Under the pieces are notes generated by a model. The model did not search any database, was not told where the DNA came from, and saw only the letters and a program-made list of their open reading frames with translations. From NCBI RefSeq assembly GCF_036924715.1, contig NZ_JAZHSB010000001.1:5571001-5635000 (forward strand): DNA of 64,000 nucleotides, read 5' to 3'. Shown piece by piece: positions 54,101 to 61,568 of the stretch; the first letter of the stretch is position 1, and every line of letters starts with the position of its first letter. A program made the position numbers and the translations under genes. This DNA is from Bradyrhizobium sp. AZCC 1721 (GTDB lineage Bacteria; Pseudomonadota; Alphaproteobacteria; Rhizobiales; Xanthobacteraceae).

Positions 54101-57100
54101 CCGACAGCGCCGTCCGCAAGACCTGTTCCTCCAGTTCACTCGCGCCGCTGACGTATCCGACGAGCTGGCGGCCTAATCCGACCTCGCGCGCCACCATCAC
54201 CGCGGCGCGGACACCAGGCTGCTCGAGCAGCCGTGCCTCGATCTCTCCGAGCTCGATGCGGAATCCGCGGATCTTGATCTGGTGATCGGACCGCCCGATA
54301 TACTCGATCGCGCCGTCGGCGCGCCAACGCGCCAAATCACCCGTTCGATATAGCCGCGCGCCAGGGCGGCCGAAGGGATCGGGAAGGAAGCGTTCCGCCG
54401 TCAGCGCCCGGCGTCGCCAGTAGCCCCGCGCCAGCCCTGCTCCACCAATGAACAATTCACCGGTCACGCCGGCCGGCACCATGTTCAGGTCGGTATCGAG
54501 GATACGTGTGACCGTACCCGGGATCGGCCGTCCGATCGGCACCCGCGCCGCGCCATCGTCACGACAGTTCCAGTACGTGGCATTGATCAGGGCTTCGGTC
54601 GGACCGTAGCGATTATCGAAACGCACATTGGGAAACGCTGCGAGCACACGCGCCTTCAACTCCGCCGACAAGGCTTCGCCGCCGGCAAATAGCCGCCTCA
54701 AGCTGACGCAGCGTTTCGCTTCGGGCTCGGCAGCAAAATGCTCGAGCATCTGCGGCACGAAATGCAACGTCGTCACGTCGTGAGCGACGATGGCATCGAC
54801 CAGCAGCCGCGGCTCCCGATGCGCTCCCGTCGCTGCGATCGCAAGCCGTGCGCCGGTCGCGAGCGGCCACAGGATCTCCCAGACCGAGACGTCGAAGCTG
54901 AACGGCGTTTTCTGCAGCAAGGTCTCGCCGGCATCGAGGCGATACTCCGCCTGCATCCAGCCAAGCCGCGCGGCCAGCGCACCGTGCGAGCAGGCCACGC
55001 CCTTGGGCAAGCCGGTCGATCCTGACGTGTACATCACATAGGCCAGGCCGTCCGGATGCAGCGTCACGTCGAGATTGCGGACCGGCTCTCCTGCCCAAGT
55101 CTCCCTTTCTCTTTCTATAGCCCAGGCTTCAACGGACACGTTCGCAATTACGGGCGCGAGACGATCCAGCAGCCGGCCTTGCGTCAGCACCAGCGCAGCT
55201 CCGCTGTCGCGCAGCATATGCAGAAGACGGTCCGGCGGATAATCGGGATCGAGCGGCAGATAGGCTCCGCCGGCTTTCAGCACGGCGAGAACACCGACGA
55301 TCAGCTCGACGCTGCGCTCCAGTGCGAGCCCGACCAACCGGTCGCGGCCGATGCCATGGCCTTGCAACCGTCGCGCCAGACGATTGGCGCGAGCGTTCAG
55401 CTCCTCATAGCTGACCTGCTGGTCGCCAAATACCAACGCAATCGCGGATGGCGAAGCAGCCGCCCGAGCCTCGATCTGAGCAACGATACTGTCGCCAACA
55501 TTCGGCGCCTTGGCAAAGCCACCGCTCCAGCCGAGCACCTTCCGCGTCTCATCGGCATCGAGCCCGCTGAGTTCACCCAGCGGTCGGGAAGCATCCGCGA
55601 CGATCTCGGCAAGGAGCCGCGACAGCGTGAGCTGCAGATATCTGACCTGGCCTTCATCGAACCGGGCTCGGTCGTAGCGGAAGCCGAGATTGACCCCGTC
55701 GGTCTTGGCGAACACCGCCACCGTCAGCGCATAGTTGGTAATCGAGACCTGCTCGACCCGCCCGAAGCGGCGACCGCTTTCGTTCTCGCCGCGCAAGGCC
55801 TGGTCGATCGGATAGTTCTCGAACACCAGGATATTGTCGAACAGCGGCCGACCGGATCGTCCGGCGAGGCGCTGGATCTCGTAGAGCGGCATCCAGCCGT
55901 GATCGCGCAGCTCGATGTTGCGTTCCTGCAGGTCCCGCAGCCATGCACCAACATCGGTTTGCGGATTTGCCCGATCCACAACCGGCAGGGTGTTGATGAA
56001 CAGGCCCACCATGTCCTCGGACCCGCCGATCTCTGCCGGCCTGCCCGATACCGTCGCACCGAAGCAGACCACGCGCTGACCGGTATGACGGCGCAACAAT
56101 TGCGCCCATGCGCCCTGCAACAGGGTGTTCAGCGTGACGCGCTCGCGCCTTGCAAATGCGTGCAGCTTTGCCGTCAGATCGGCAGTGAGAAGCAGGTCGA
56201 GCGAACCATGGCCGGACGCGCCGGTGGATGCAGGTCCTCCCAGCGTATCCACCAGGAAACTCGGCTCATCCAGTTCCGCCAATGCCGTGCGCCAGAACGT
56301 CCCGGACACGTCGCGGTCCTGCCGTTGCAGCCAGGCGATGTAGTCGCGGTAGCGGCCCTGCACGGCAGGTAAACGATGGCCGCGTTCATGTTGCAGTATC
56401 TCGGCCACCAGCCGCGCCGAACTCCAGCCGTCCAGCAGGATATGATGATGCGTCCAGATCAGCCAGTGACGGCTTTCGTCAAGCCGGATCAGGCGCACGC
56501 GCTGCAACGGCGCCTGCGACAGGTCGAATCCCCTAGCGCGCTCGGCCTGCGACGCCTTCGCCAGCGCCGCATCGAGTTCGCCGCAGTCCATGGCTGCGGC
56601 CTGCTCGCGCCAGTCTTCTTCCACGAATGGCAGCGTCACATGGCGATATACCACCTGCTGTGCCGCGCCTGACAGCTCGCGCCAGGCAAAGCCGGTTCGC
56701 AGCACCGCATGACGCGCGCCCACCTCGTGCCAGGCTGCACGCAACCTGCCGGCATCGAGACCTCGCACTTCGAGACCTACCTGGTTGACGTAATTGCCAC
56801 TTTCTCCGTCGCGCAGCGCATGGAAAAGCATGCCCTGCTGCATCGGCGACAGCGGATAGATGTCTTCGATATCGCGGCAATCGATCGTCGCGCCCAGGAG
56901 ATCGAGATCGGCTTGCCTCAAATTCGACAATGCGAAGTCCGACGGCGTGATGCCGCGGGCGCCACTTGTGCAATGGTCGACGAGTTCTCTCAGCGCCGCG
57001 GCATAATGCTCTGCGAGGCGTTCGATCGTGGCTCGCCGGTAACGCCTGCGGCCGTAGCTGAACGACAGCCGTAGCTGGCCTTCCCGCACCTGGCCGTTGA

Positions 57101-60100
57101 TGCTCAGCCAGCGGCCAAGCGGCGCGCTGTCGCTGCGCGACGGCCCGGCGCTCTCAGGAGCGATCCTGAACGGTGTGCCCTCACCCACGCTGGAATCGAA
57201 CTGGCCGAGATAGTTAAAAACGATGCGCGGCTCGGGCAGCGCGGCAAGCGCATGGCGCTGCGCCTCGGTGCCGAGATAGCGCAATATGCCGAAGCCCAAC
57301 CCGCGGGCGGGAATCGCCCGAAGCTCTTCTTTAACGGATTTGATCAGGGAAGCATCATCGCCGGAGCCGCCCGGCAAGCGCACCGGGAAAGCGGTGGTGA
57401 ACCAGCCGACCGTGCGGGAAATATCCACCCCAGAGAAGATGTCCTCGCGGCCGTGCCCTTCGAGTTCGACGACAACGTCCTCAATTCCGCTCCAGCGCGA
57501 TACCGCCCGCGCCAATGCCGCCAGCAGCAGATCGCTGACCTGGGTCCGGTAGGCGGACGGCGCTTCCTTGAGCAGCCGCGTCGTTAGCCCGGCATCGAAT
57601 GCCAGCAGGATTTCCTCGCCCTCAGCAACCCGGTCGACACCATCATGATCGTCGTCGCACGGCAGATCGACGCGCGATCCCCGTTCGAGCCAATAGGGCA
57701 ATTCGGCAGACAGCTCATCTGTGCCGCTATGTGCCTGCAAGCGCACGCCCCAGGATGCATAGGACCGGCTCCTCGCCAGCGCGATCGACGCTGCGCCTTG
57801 CTGAAACTGCCCGTAGGCCGCAGCAAAGTCTTCGAGCAGCACGCGCCATGATACGCCGTCGATGACGAGATGGTGCACGACGATAAGAAGCCGCTGGCTG
57901 CCGTCGGCGAGATCCATGCCGACGACGCGCAACAGCGGACCTGCCAGCGACAGGCTCGCCTGGGCGGCGGAAGCGGCGGCCGTTACCTCGGCTGCATCGC
58001 GGATGCCGCTCCGGATCCACAACAACTCCGAAGCTGCCGGCGCGGCGCCATAGGTTGCGCGCCAAGCGCCATCGACTTCCTTGAAGCTAAGACGCAGGGC
58101 GTCGTGACGCGCGATAACAGCGGCGACCGCGCGCTCAACGCTCGCCCAATCCAGCCGCGCCTTCGGCATCAACAGGACGGCCTGATTCCAGTGATGACGC
58201 TCGCCGGCATCCTCGCTGAAGAATCGCACCTGGATCGGCAACAGCAGATGTTCGCTGCCCTCGAGGTCTCTCTCGGGAGCCGCCGCTTCCACCGACCGCT
58301 CAATGCGCGCGGCCCGCGCCAGCTCCTGCAAGGTCTGGTGCCGGAAAACGTCACGCGGTTCGATCACGAGGCCCGCCTGCCGGGCGCGGCCGACCAGTTG
58401 CAGCGAGATGATGGAATCGCCGCCGAGTTCGAAGAAATTGTCGTCAACGCCAATGAGCGGCTGACCAAGCAGCTCGGCCCAGATCGCGGCAAGCGTCGCC
58501 TCGGTCGCGGTGCGCGGCGCGACATGTGCGGCCGTTGCAGAGGGCATCTCGGGCGCCGGCAGCGCTCCGCGGTCCACCTTGCCGTGCGCGGTGAGCGGCA
58601 GCCGCTCAAGCTTCACGATACGGCCCGGCACCATGTAATCGGGCAGTTCGTCTGAAAGTGCCGCGCGCATTGCCGCTTCATCGAACGTGCCCTCGCCGGC
58701 GACATAGCCGACCAGTTGGCTGGTTACGCCGGCTTCGCGGGCAACGACCACCGCCGATCGCACGCCCGGCTGGCGCATCAGCCACGCCTCGATCTCGCCG
58801 AGCTCGATCCGGAAGCCGCGGATTTTCACCTGGTGATCGGAGCGCCCGACATACTCGATCACGCCATCGGGGCGCCATCTCGCCAAATCGCCGGTGCGAT
58901 ACAGCCGCGCGCCCGGCGCACCAAAGGGATCGGGGATGAATCTCTCGGCCGTCAGTCCGGCGCGCCGCCAATAACCTCGCGCCAGTCCCTCGCCGCCAAT
59001 GAACAATTCGCCGGTTACGCCAACCGGCACGATGTTCAGGTCCCCATCCAGAATATAAGCCGAGCGGCGTCCCACGGGACGGCCGATGGGCGCATAGTTG
59101 CCCTCGATCTCTTCGCTGGCATCGACCTTCCAGACCAGCGGCGTCACGACGGTTTCAGTCGGGCCGTAGCCGTTGATCAATGTCCGCGGCTTGAGCGCGC
59201 GCTTGACCTTGTCGAAGCCTGCCTTCGGCATGGCCTCGCCGCCGAACGAGTAAAGCCCGACCGGCGGCGGATCGCCGCGCCACGCCGCAAAGTCGGCGAG
59301 CTGCTGCAAATAGGCCGGCGGAAAGCCCGCATTGGTAACGCGCTGCTCGCGCAGAACGTCCAGCGTCTGTTCGGCCGACCAAAGGTTCTCGTCGCGCATC
59401 ACGAGCGCCGCGCCGCAAGTCAGCGCGGTCCAGAGCCGCTCATGGGCGCCGTCGAACGTAAAGGACAGGAAGTGCAATTCGCGCGAATGCCGGTCCATGT
59501 GGTAGAGTCCGGCGGTCACCTCGCAATGCATCGCAAAGGGCCCATGCTCGACGGCTACTCCCTTCGGGATGCCGGTGGAGCCCGAGGTGTAGATCACATA
59601 GGCAAGGCTTGTTGCTTCGACGGCAATGCCGGGATCGCTCTGCGGCTCTTGGCCGAGATCGTTCGCGTCGAGCGGGACCGCCGTGATCGCTGACGGAAGC
59701 GCAGTGAGTGCCGAGCCTTCCAAATCAACCAGCACGAAGCGCGCGCCGGCGTCGTGCATGGTTCCGACCTGTCGTTTTGCCGGATGCTCGGGATCGAGCG
59801 GCAGATAGGCCGCGCCGGTCTTCAATATAGCCAGCAAGGCTGCAACGAGCGATGGCGAGCGCCGCGCCGAGATGCCGACCAGATCGGCAGGACTGACGCC
59901 CAGGCGGATCAGACGATGTGCGAGCCGATTGGCGCGACGGTCAAGCTCGGCATAGGAGATCACATCGTCGCCAAAGATGAGCGCCGGCGCGTCAGGCGTT
60001 TCCGTGGCCAGCCGCGCGACCGTTTGGTGCACCGGCGTAAACGGCGCGCCCATCCCGGCACCCCCGCAGTTCCACTCGCGCAGCGTGGCCACTTCCTGCG

Positions 60101-61568
60101 CGGAAAGCAGTGCCATGCCGGCGACCGACTGCGCGCCGTCCTCAACCATCGTGTTCAGGATCGTGATCCAATGCGACGCAAGGCGTTCGATCGTCGCCGG
60201 CTCGAACAGCGCGGTCGCATAGGTAAAGATCGCGCGGATTTCCCCTGCTGGTCCCTCTTCGCTGTCGAGCGCCAGGTCGAACTTGACCGTGTCGACTTCG
60301 GCGTCGATCTTCTCGATCTGCAGACCGGTACGGTCGGGCGGATTGTCCGACACGCGCCGACGCTGATGATTGTAGAGCACCTGAAAGAGTGGGTTCTGGC
60401 TCAGGCTGCGCTTGGGTTGCAGGATTTCCAGCAACCGCTCGAACGGAAGGTCCTGGTTCTCCTGGGCTTCGATCGTGGCCGAATGAACGGATGCGATGAA
60501 GTCAGCGATCGTCGCGCGACCATCGAGCTGCGTGCGTAGCACCTGGGTGTTGACGAACAGCCCGATCACGCCGTGCGTCTCGTCGCGGTGGCGATTGGCG
60601 ACCGGCACGCCGACGCTGATGTCGGACTGGCCGGTGTAGCGATAGAGCAGCAGTTTGAAGCTCGCCAGCAGGACGACGAACAGCGTGGTCTGATGCCGGC
60701 GCGCCACCGCGCGCAAGCCCTCGGCGAGCGCCGGATCGAGCGCCATGCGGAGCGCGGCGCCGGCGAGATCGAGAACCGCCGGCCGCGCCCGATCGATTGG
60801 AAGCTGCAGCGCCGCCGGATCCTTTAAGCGCGCCGTCCAGTAATTGACCTGGCGCTCGCCATCGACGGCGCTCATCCAGAGCCGCTGCCAACAGGCATAG
60901 TCGGCATATTCAATATCAGGCTCCGGCAAGACCGGCGCCTCGCCGCCTGCGAATGCCGCGTATAAGCGCCAGAACTCGTCGACCAGCACGCCCATCGACC
61001 AGCCATCGGCCACGATGTGATGCAGGCTGACGACAAGGAGATGGTCGTCTTGTTCCAGCCTCAGCAGCGCGGCGCGCATCAGCGGGCCGGCTTCGAGATC
61101 GAACGGCAGCGATCCTTCCTGCCGCGCCAGCAGATACGCCTGTTGCTCGCTGTCATCGCCATCGAGCGCTACATGCCGCAACGCGAACGGTTGCGGGTCG
61201 AGCACGACCTGCTCGGCTTCCTTGCCCTGCTGCCGGAACACCGTACGAAGCGCGCTGTGACGGGCGACCAGCGCATCGAAGGCCTGCTGCAGGGCGTGCC
61301 GCTGGAGCTGCCCTCGCACCCGTACCGTCGCCGATATGTTGTAGGCGGCGCTATCCGGATCCATCCGCCACAAGAACCAGAGGCGCGATTGCGCAAAGGA
61401 AAGCGGTGCCCGCGTTTTCTCCTGACGCGCAATCGGCAGCATGGCGAGATTGACGCCCTTCGCCGCGAGCTGCGTCAGGAACGCTTGTTGCTTGCTGGCA
61501 TCAAGGCGCATCAAGCGTCGTGAGATGTCACGAAGCTGCTGCTTCTGCGTGGCGGCGATATCACTCAT
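45123..61568 (-). CDS. Four-module nonribosomal peptide synthetase with thioesterase (5481 aa)
   Basis: Module 1: C (45-490, HHIVADGWS), A (505-1000), carrier Ser1052, epimerase (1110-1540, HHLVIDGVSW, EGHGRED). Module 2: C (1565-2000), A (2030-2520), carrier Ser2569, epimerase (2625-3060). Module 3: C (3083-3520), A (3540-4030), carrier Ser4077. Module 4: C (4145-4575), A (4597-5100), carrier Ser5143 (GGNSILSL), thioesterase (5200-5470, Ser5278 in GWSLGG, LLMVDS, GDNHFTI). Aligned specificity codes: A1 DGEGSGGVTK, A2 DVWHFGRINK, A3 DILQLGLVWK (Gly), A4 DGEGSGGITK. C2, C3 and C4 start with YPLSPMQQGMLFH, typical of domains accepting D-residues; C1 is of the L-type. Start overlaps the upstream NRPS stop by eight bases. 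Product: siderophore C-terminus. Confidence 0.95.
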   Translation of the reverse strand: MSDIAATQKQQLRDISRRLMRLDASKQQAFLTQLAAKGVNLAMLPIARQEKTRAPLSFAQSRLWFLWRMDPDSAAYNISATVRVRGQLQRHALQQAFDALVARHSALRTVFRQQGKEAEQVVLDPQPFALRHVALDGDDSEQQAYLLARQEGSLPFDLEAGPLMRAALLRLEQDDHLLVVSLHHIVADGWSMGVLVDEFWRLYAAFAGGEAPVLPEPDIEYADYACWQRLWMSAVDGERQVNYWTARLKDPAALQLPIDRARPAVLDLAGAALRMALDPALAEGLRAVARRHQTTLFVVLLASFKLLLYRYTGQSDISVGVPVANRHRDETHGVIGLFVNTQVLRTQLDGRATIADFIASVHSATIEAQENQDLPFERLLEILQPKRSLSQNPLFQVLYNHQRRRVSDNPPDRTGLQIEKIDAEVDTVKFDLALDSEEGPAGEIRAIFTYATALFEPATIERLASHWITILNTMVEDGAQSVAGMALLSAQEVATLREWNCGGAGMGAPFTPVHQTVARLATETPDAPALIFGDDVISYAELDRRANRLAHRLIRLGVSPADLVGISARRSPSLVAALLAILKTGAAYLPLDPEHPAKRQVGTMHDAGARFVLVDLEGSALTALPSAITAVPLDANDLGQEPQSDPGIAVEATSLAYVIYTSGSTGIPKGVAVEHGPFAMHCEVTAGLYHMDRHSRELHFLSFTFDGAHERLWTALTCGAALVMRDENLWSAEQTLDVLREQRVTNAGFPPAYLQQLADFAAWRGDPPPVGLYSFGGEAMPKAGFDKVKRALKPRTLINGYGPTETVVTPLVWKVDASEEIEGNYAPIGRPVGRRSAYILDGDLNIVPVGVTGELFIGGEGLARGYWRRAGLTAERFIPDPFGAPGARLYRTGDLARWRPDGVIEYVGRSDHQVKIRGFRIELGEIEAWLMRQPGVRSAVVVAREAGVTSQLVGYVAGEGTFDEAAMRAALSDELPDYMVPGRIVKLERLPLTAHGKVDRGALPAPEMPSATAAHVAPRTATEATLAAIWAELLGQPLIGVDDNFFELGGDSIISLQLVGRARQAGLVIEPRDVFRHQTLQELARAARIERSVEAAAPERDLEGSEHLLLPIQVRFFSEDAGERHHWNQAVLLMPKARLDWASVERAVAAVIARHDALRLSFKEVDGAWRATYGAAPAASELLWIRSGIRDAAEVTAAASAAQASLSLAGPLLRVVGMDLADGSQRLLIVVHHLVIDGVSWRVLLEDFAAAYGQFQQGAASIALARSRSYASWGVRLQAHSGTDELSAELPYWLERGSRVDLPCDDDHDGVDRVAEGEEILLAFDAGLTTRLLKEAPSAYRTQVSDLLLAALARAVSRWSGIEDVVVELEGHGREDIFSGVDISRTVGWFTTAFPVRLPGGSGDDASLIKSVKEELRAIPARGLGFGILRYLGTEAQRHALAALPEPRIVFNYLGQFDSSVGEGTPFRIAPESAGPSRSDSAPLGRWLSINGQVREGQLRLSFSYGRRRYRRATIERLAEHYAAALRELVDHCTSGARGITPSDFALSNLRQADLDLLGATIDCRDIEDIYPLSPMQQGMLFHALRDGESGNYVNQVGLEVRGLDAGRLRAAWHEVGARHAVLRTGFAWRELSGAAQQVVYRHVTLPFVEEDWREQAAAMDCGELDAALAKASQAERARGFDLSQAPLQRVRLIRLDESRHWLIWTHHHILLDGWSSARLVAEILQHERGHRLPAVQGRYRDYIAWLQRQDRDVSGTFWRTALAELDEPSFLVDTLGGPASTGASGHGSLDLLLTADLTAKLHAFARRERVTLNTLLQGAWAQLLRRHTGQRVVCFGATVSGRPAEIGGSEDMVGLFINTLPVVDRANPQTDVGAWLRDLQERNIELRDHGWMPLYEIQRLAGRSGRPLFDNILVFENYPIDQALRGENESGRRFGRVEQVSITNYALTVAVFAKTDGVNLGFRYDRARFDEGQVRYLQLTLSRLLAEIVADASRPLGELSGLDADETRKVLGWSGGFAKAPNVGDSIVAQIEARAAASPSAIALVFGDQQVSYEELNARANRLARRLQGHGIGRDRLVGLALERSVELIVGVLAVLKAGGAYLPLDPDYPPDRLLHMLRDSGAALVLTQGRLLDRLAPVIANVSVEAWAIERERETWAGEPVRNLDVTLHPDGLAYVMYTSGSTGLPKGVACSHGALAARLGWMQAEYRLDAGETLLQKTPFSFDVSVWEILWPLATGARLAIAATGAHREPRLLVDAIVAHDVTTLHFVPQMLEHFAAEPEAKRCVSLRRLFAGGEALSAELKARVLAAFPNVRFDNRYGPTEALINATYWNCRDDGAARVPIGRPIPGTVTRILDTDLNMVPAGVTGELFIGGAGLARGYWRRRALTAERFLPDPFGRPGARLYRTGDLARWRADGAIEYIGRSDHQIKIRGFRIELGEIEARLLEQPGVRAAVMVAREVGLGRQLVGYVSGASELEEQVLRTALSAVLPDYMMPSRIAVLERLPLAPNGKIDRHALPALDAASTVAQYEAPHTPAELALAAIWTELLGRPAVGLADNFFELGGDSIISLQMVSRARRAGYLIEPRDVFQHQTLEALALAARAEQRSEALADQGQVIGPHTLLPIQARFFAEDAGERDHWNQAVLLRPRDRLDWEMMRRAMAAVIDHHDALRLRFEETEGTWRAAHGAAPAAGDLLWIRSAADGEAVTALAASVQASLSISRGPLLRAVGIDVADGTQRFLIVIHHLVVDGVSWRILLEDVAAAYAQLVNGDAAVALPPKSHPYAVWGKRLQDYAASPELATELSYWIDRRADADIPCDDDHGGTDYVADADEVLLTFERELTQRLLMDAPAAYRTQINDLLLAGLARAVWQWSGQDDVLVELEGHGREDLFGDLDISRTVGWFTTAFPVRLAGGSQDPSSLIKTVKEELRGIPGRGLGYGVLRYLGSEEQRAALADIAEPKLAFNYLGQIDGGVEDAALFAMASESAGPSRDASSPLRRWLSVNGTVREGQLRLSFGFGRKRYRRETIERLAGLYEAALRELVDHCTSGACGVTPSDVALSGLGQADLDRLELDWREIEDIYPLSPMQQGMLFHAMHDGESGLYVNQVAAEVRGLDAGKLHRAWQAVSDRHAVLRTGFVWRDLAGSPQQIVYRRAEVPFVEEDWRARAAASEPSQLEAALGEVSLRERVEGFDLSKPPLQRVRLIRLGENRHWLIWTHHHILLDGWSSARLIAEVMQHNGDGRLPALQRRYRDYIGWLQSRDGDASAAFWRNAMAKLEEPSFLAGGPTEHADAESPGHGMLTLELDVAATERLQQFAARERVTLNTLVQAAWAQLLRQYTGQGTVCFGVTVSGRPPELAGAEDMVGLFINTLPVIDDVGPQQKVGAWLRHLQDRNLTLREYGWTPLYEIQRLAGRPGRPLFDSILVFENYPVDHALMGKDGQIRVGETRIVETSNYPLFASIGLDDRLRLVFNYQRRHFDEAQIARLQCTFVQLMDALSIDADRPVGMIAASDPADDALLSRTNDTRRDEPRRGIVEQFEAQVGQSPDAVALVFGDKELSYRALNVRANRLAWRLRDRGVGTDAVVGLALERGVEIMVALLAVLKAGGAYLPLDPDYPAERLAHMMRDSGAALVLTQRMLLEQFAPVLEETDAEAWLLDEQQHGGGESGDAANLGVAVHPENLAYVIYTSGSTGLPKGVMVRHDAVTNFLATMAERPGLTREDRVLGLTSLSFDIAVLELWLPLTLGACVVLADRAAAHDPSRLKAIVAKHGVTMIQATPSTWRMLLDHDGPSLPPSCRVLCGGEALPPDLARRLVAQAGEVWNLYGPTETTVWSARHRLDAKDDRPVLGGPIGNTTLHILDNDLNLAPVGVAGELYIGGAGLARGYWRRGALTAERFIPDPFGPPGARLYRTGDVARWRADGVIEYIGRADHQVKIRGFRIELGEIEARLLAQAGVRSAVVVARELGAARQLVGYVSGETSLDGTALKTALSSLLPDYMVPARIVVLDRLPLTPNGKIDRKALPAPDQLATSTERVAPRTPAEAALAAIWVDLLRQPNIGVTDNFFELGGDSIISLQMVSRARREGVSIEPRDVFRHQTIEALAALSRDVSPNNDTPASARGSLSGLTSEQLDRLDLDWSRIEDIYPLSPMQQGMLFHSLRDAGSGVYVNQVSVEIRGLDAERLGRAWREVTARHQMLRTGFLWRELAGSPLQAVYRDAVAPFEQEDWRGQAINEDRIAAALAGERAAEFDLSTPPLQRVRLLRLKDDLYRLIWTYHHILMDGWSSARFVGEVLECYYGGFPAANPMRYRDYIAWLLAQDAKAAERFWREQLKSFDEPTQLADAFGARRHQASGHERCYTRLGETATAELKAFARRERITLNTVVQGIWALLLQRYTGQQTVTFGVTVAGRPASLDGSQQMLGLFINTLPVIETPPSASTVGEWLRAFQDRNSAIRDYEHTPLYDIQSWAGRAGQAMFDSIIVFENYPIERSMHRGDGSLQFGGLRNVDVTNYPMDLSVLVEDTLQVEYTSMPSHFTAAQAGQIKAQFERLLEVLTCDGSALLGSIDPVTAVDAALAENCNRHATSAAALPLVHESISAHARRHPERTALTIGGRTLSFGAIDTRANRLAHHLIGRGLKPEQRVGVVVERTEATMVALLAVLKAGGAYVPLDPEIPAERRAFVMRDAGISFLLTGQLDVREGIEGVERVSLATFNFDAGPEHAPQPELHPENLAYLIYTSGSTGTPKGVAVAHGPLAMHCHVTGRLYEIDESSCELHFLSLAFDGAHERWLTVLSHGARLLMRDAELWTPEQTVENLHAHRVSHIGLPPAYLQQVAEAVEQVGNPPPVKLYSFGGEAMPKAGFDKVRRVLKPRILINGYGPTETVITPLVWKVDGASECETPYAPIGVPVGDRRGYILDSSLNIIPAGVAGELYLGGFGLARGYYGKAGMTAERFVPDPFSAVPGGRLYRTGDLARWREDGTVEYLGRSDDQVKVNGFRIELGEIQTSLLRHEEIEQAAVVALAGAAGNQLVAYVAPKAAKNAAGDDAEALVDRLTSFLKQTLPVYMVPARIMVLERLPVLSSGKVDRRALPAPDSAGRSFVAPQGPAETAMARLWADILKLPQVGVTDNFFELGGNSILSLKVVARLRQDKTFGIEIKLRDLLQKPTIRALLADNASPEPAAAPPPTALLPLNAAVDGAHPVFSVHGGFGTVFDYGPLARRLEGRRQVIGLQSRMLVDSSWSDRSLEAMAADYASEIRQVQPNGPYSLIGWSLGGLLVTLVAAELERCGERVDCLLMVDSFVLRQHGGSDRQETAAHWTDDLAGLLSAVLPHAAAVRISSHVEEAEAAGMPETSESVRRLVAQILGEGASTDDTLLGVDDLSAAFAVGRHLKSLTQNAAPPRRLAVKPLCWWTSGRLTQRDRLETQLPDAVDRGVVGDNHFTILKDAGLLDEICGLLVPETASAASQDTVPEPAE
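49342..50953 (-). repeat. Near-identical adenylation/carrier segment, copy 1 (module 3)
   Basis: This 1.6-kb stretch matches 61758-63373 in direct orientation at very high nucleotide identity (only scattered single-base differences and one small indel around 50165-50185), from the carrier-domain serine region through the start of the adenylation domain. Sequence on both sides diverges abruptly. It points to recent duplication or gene conversion of the Gly-activating unit. Confidence 0.9.
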
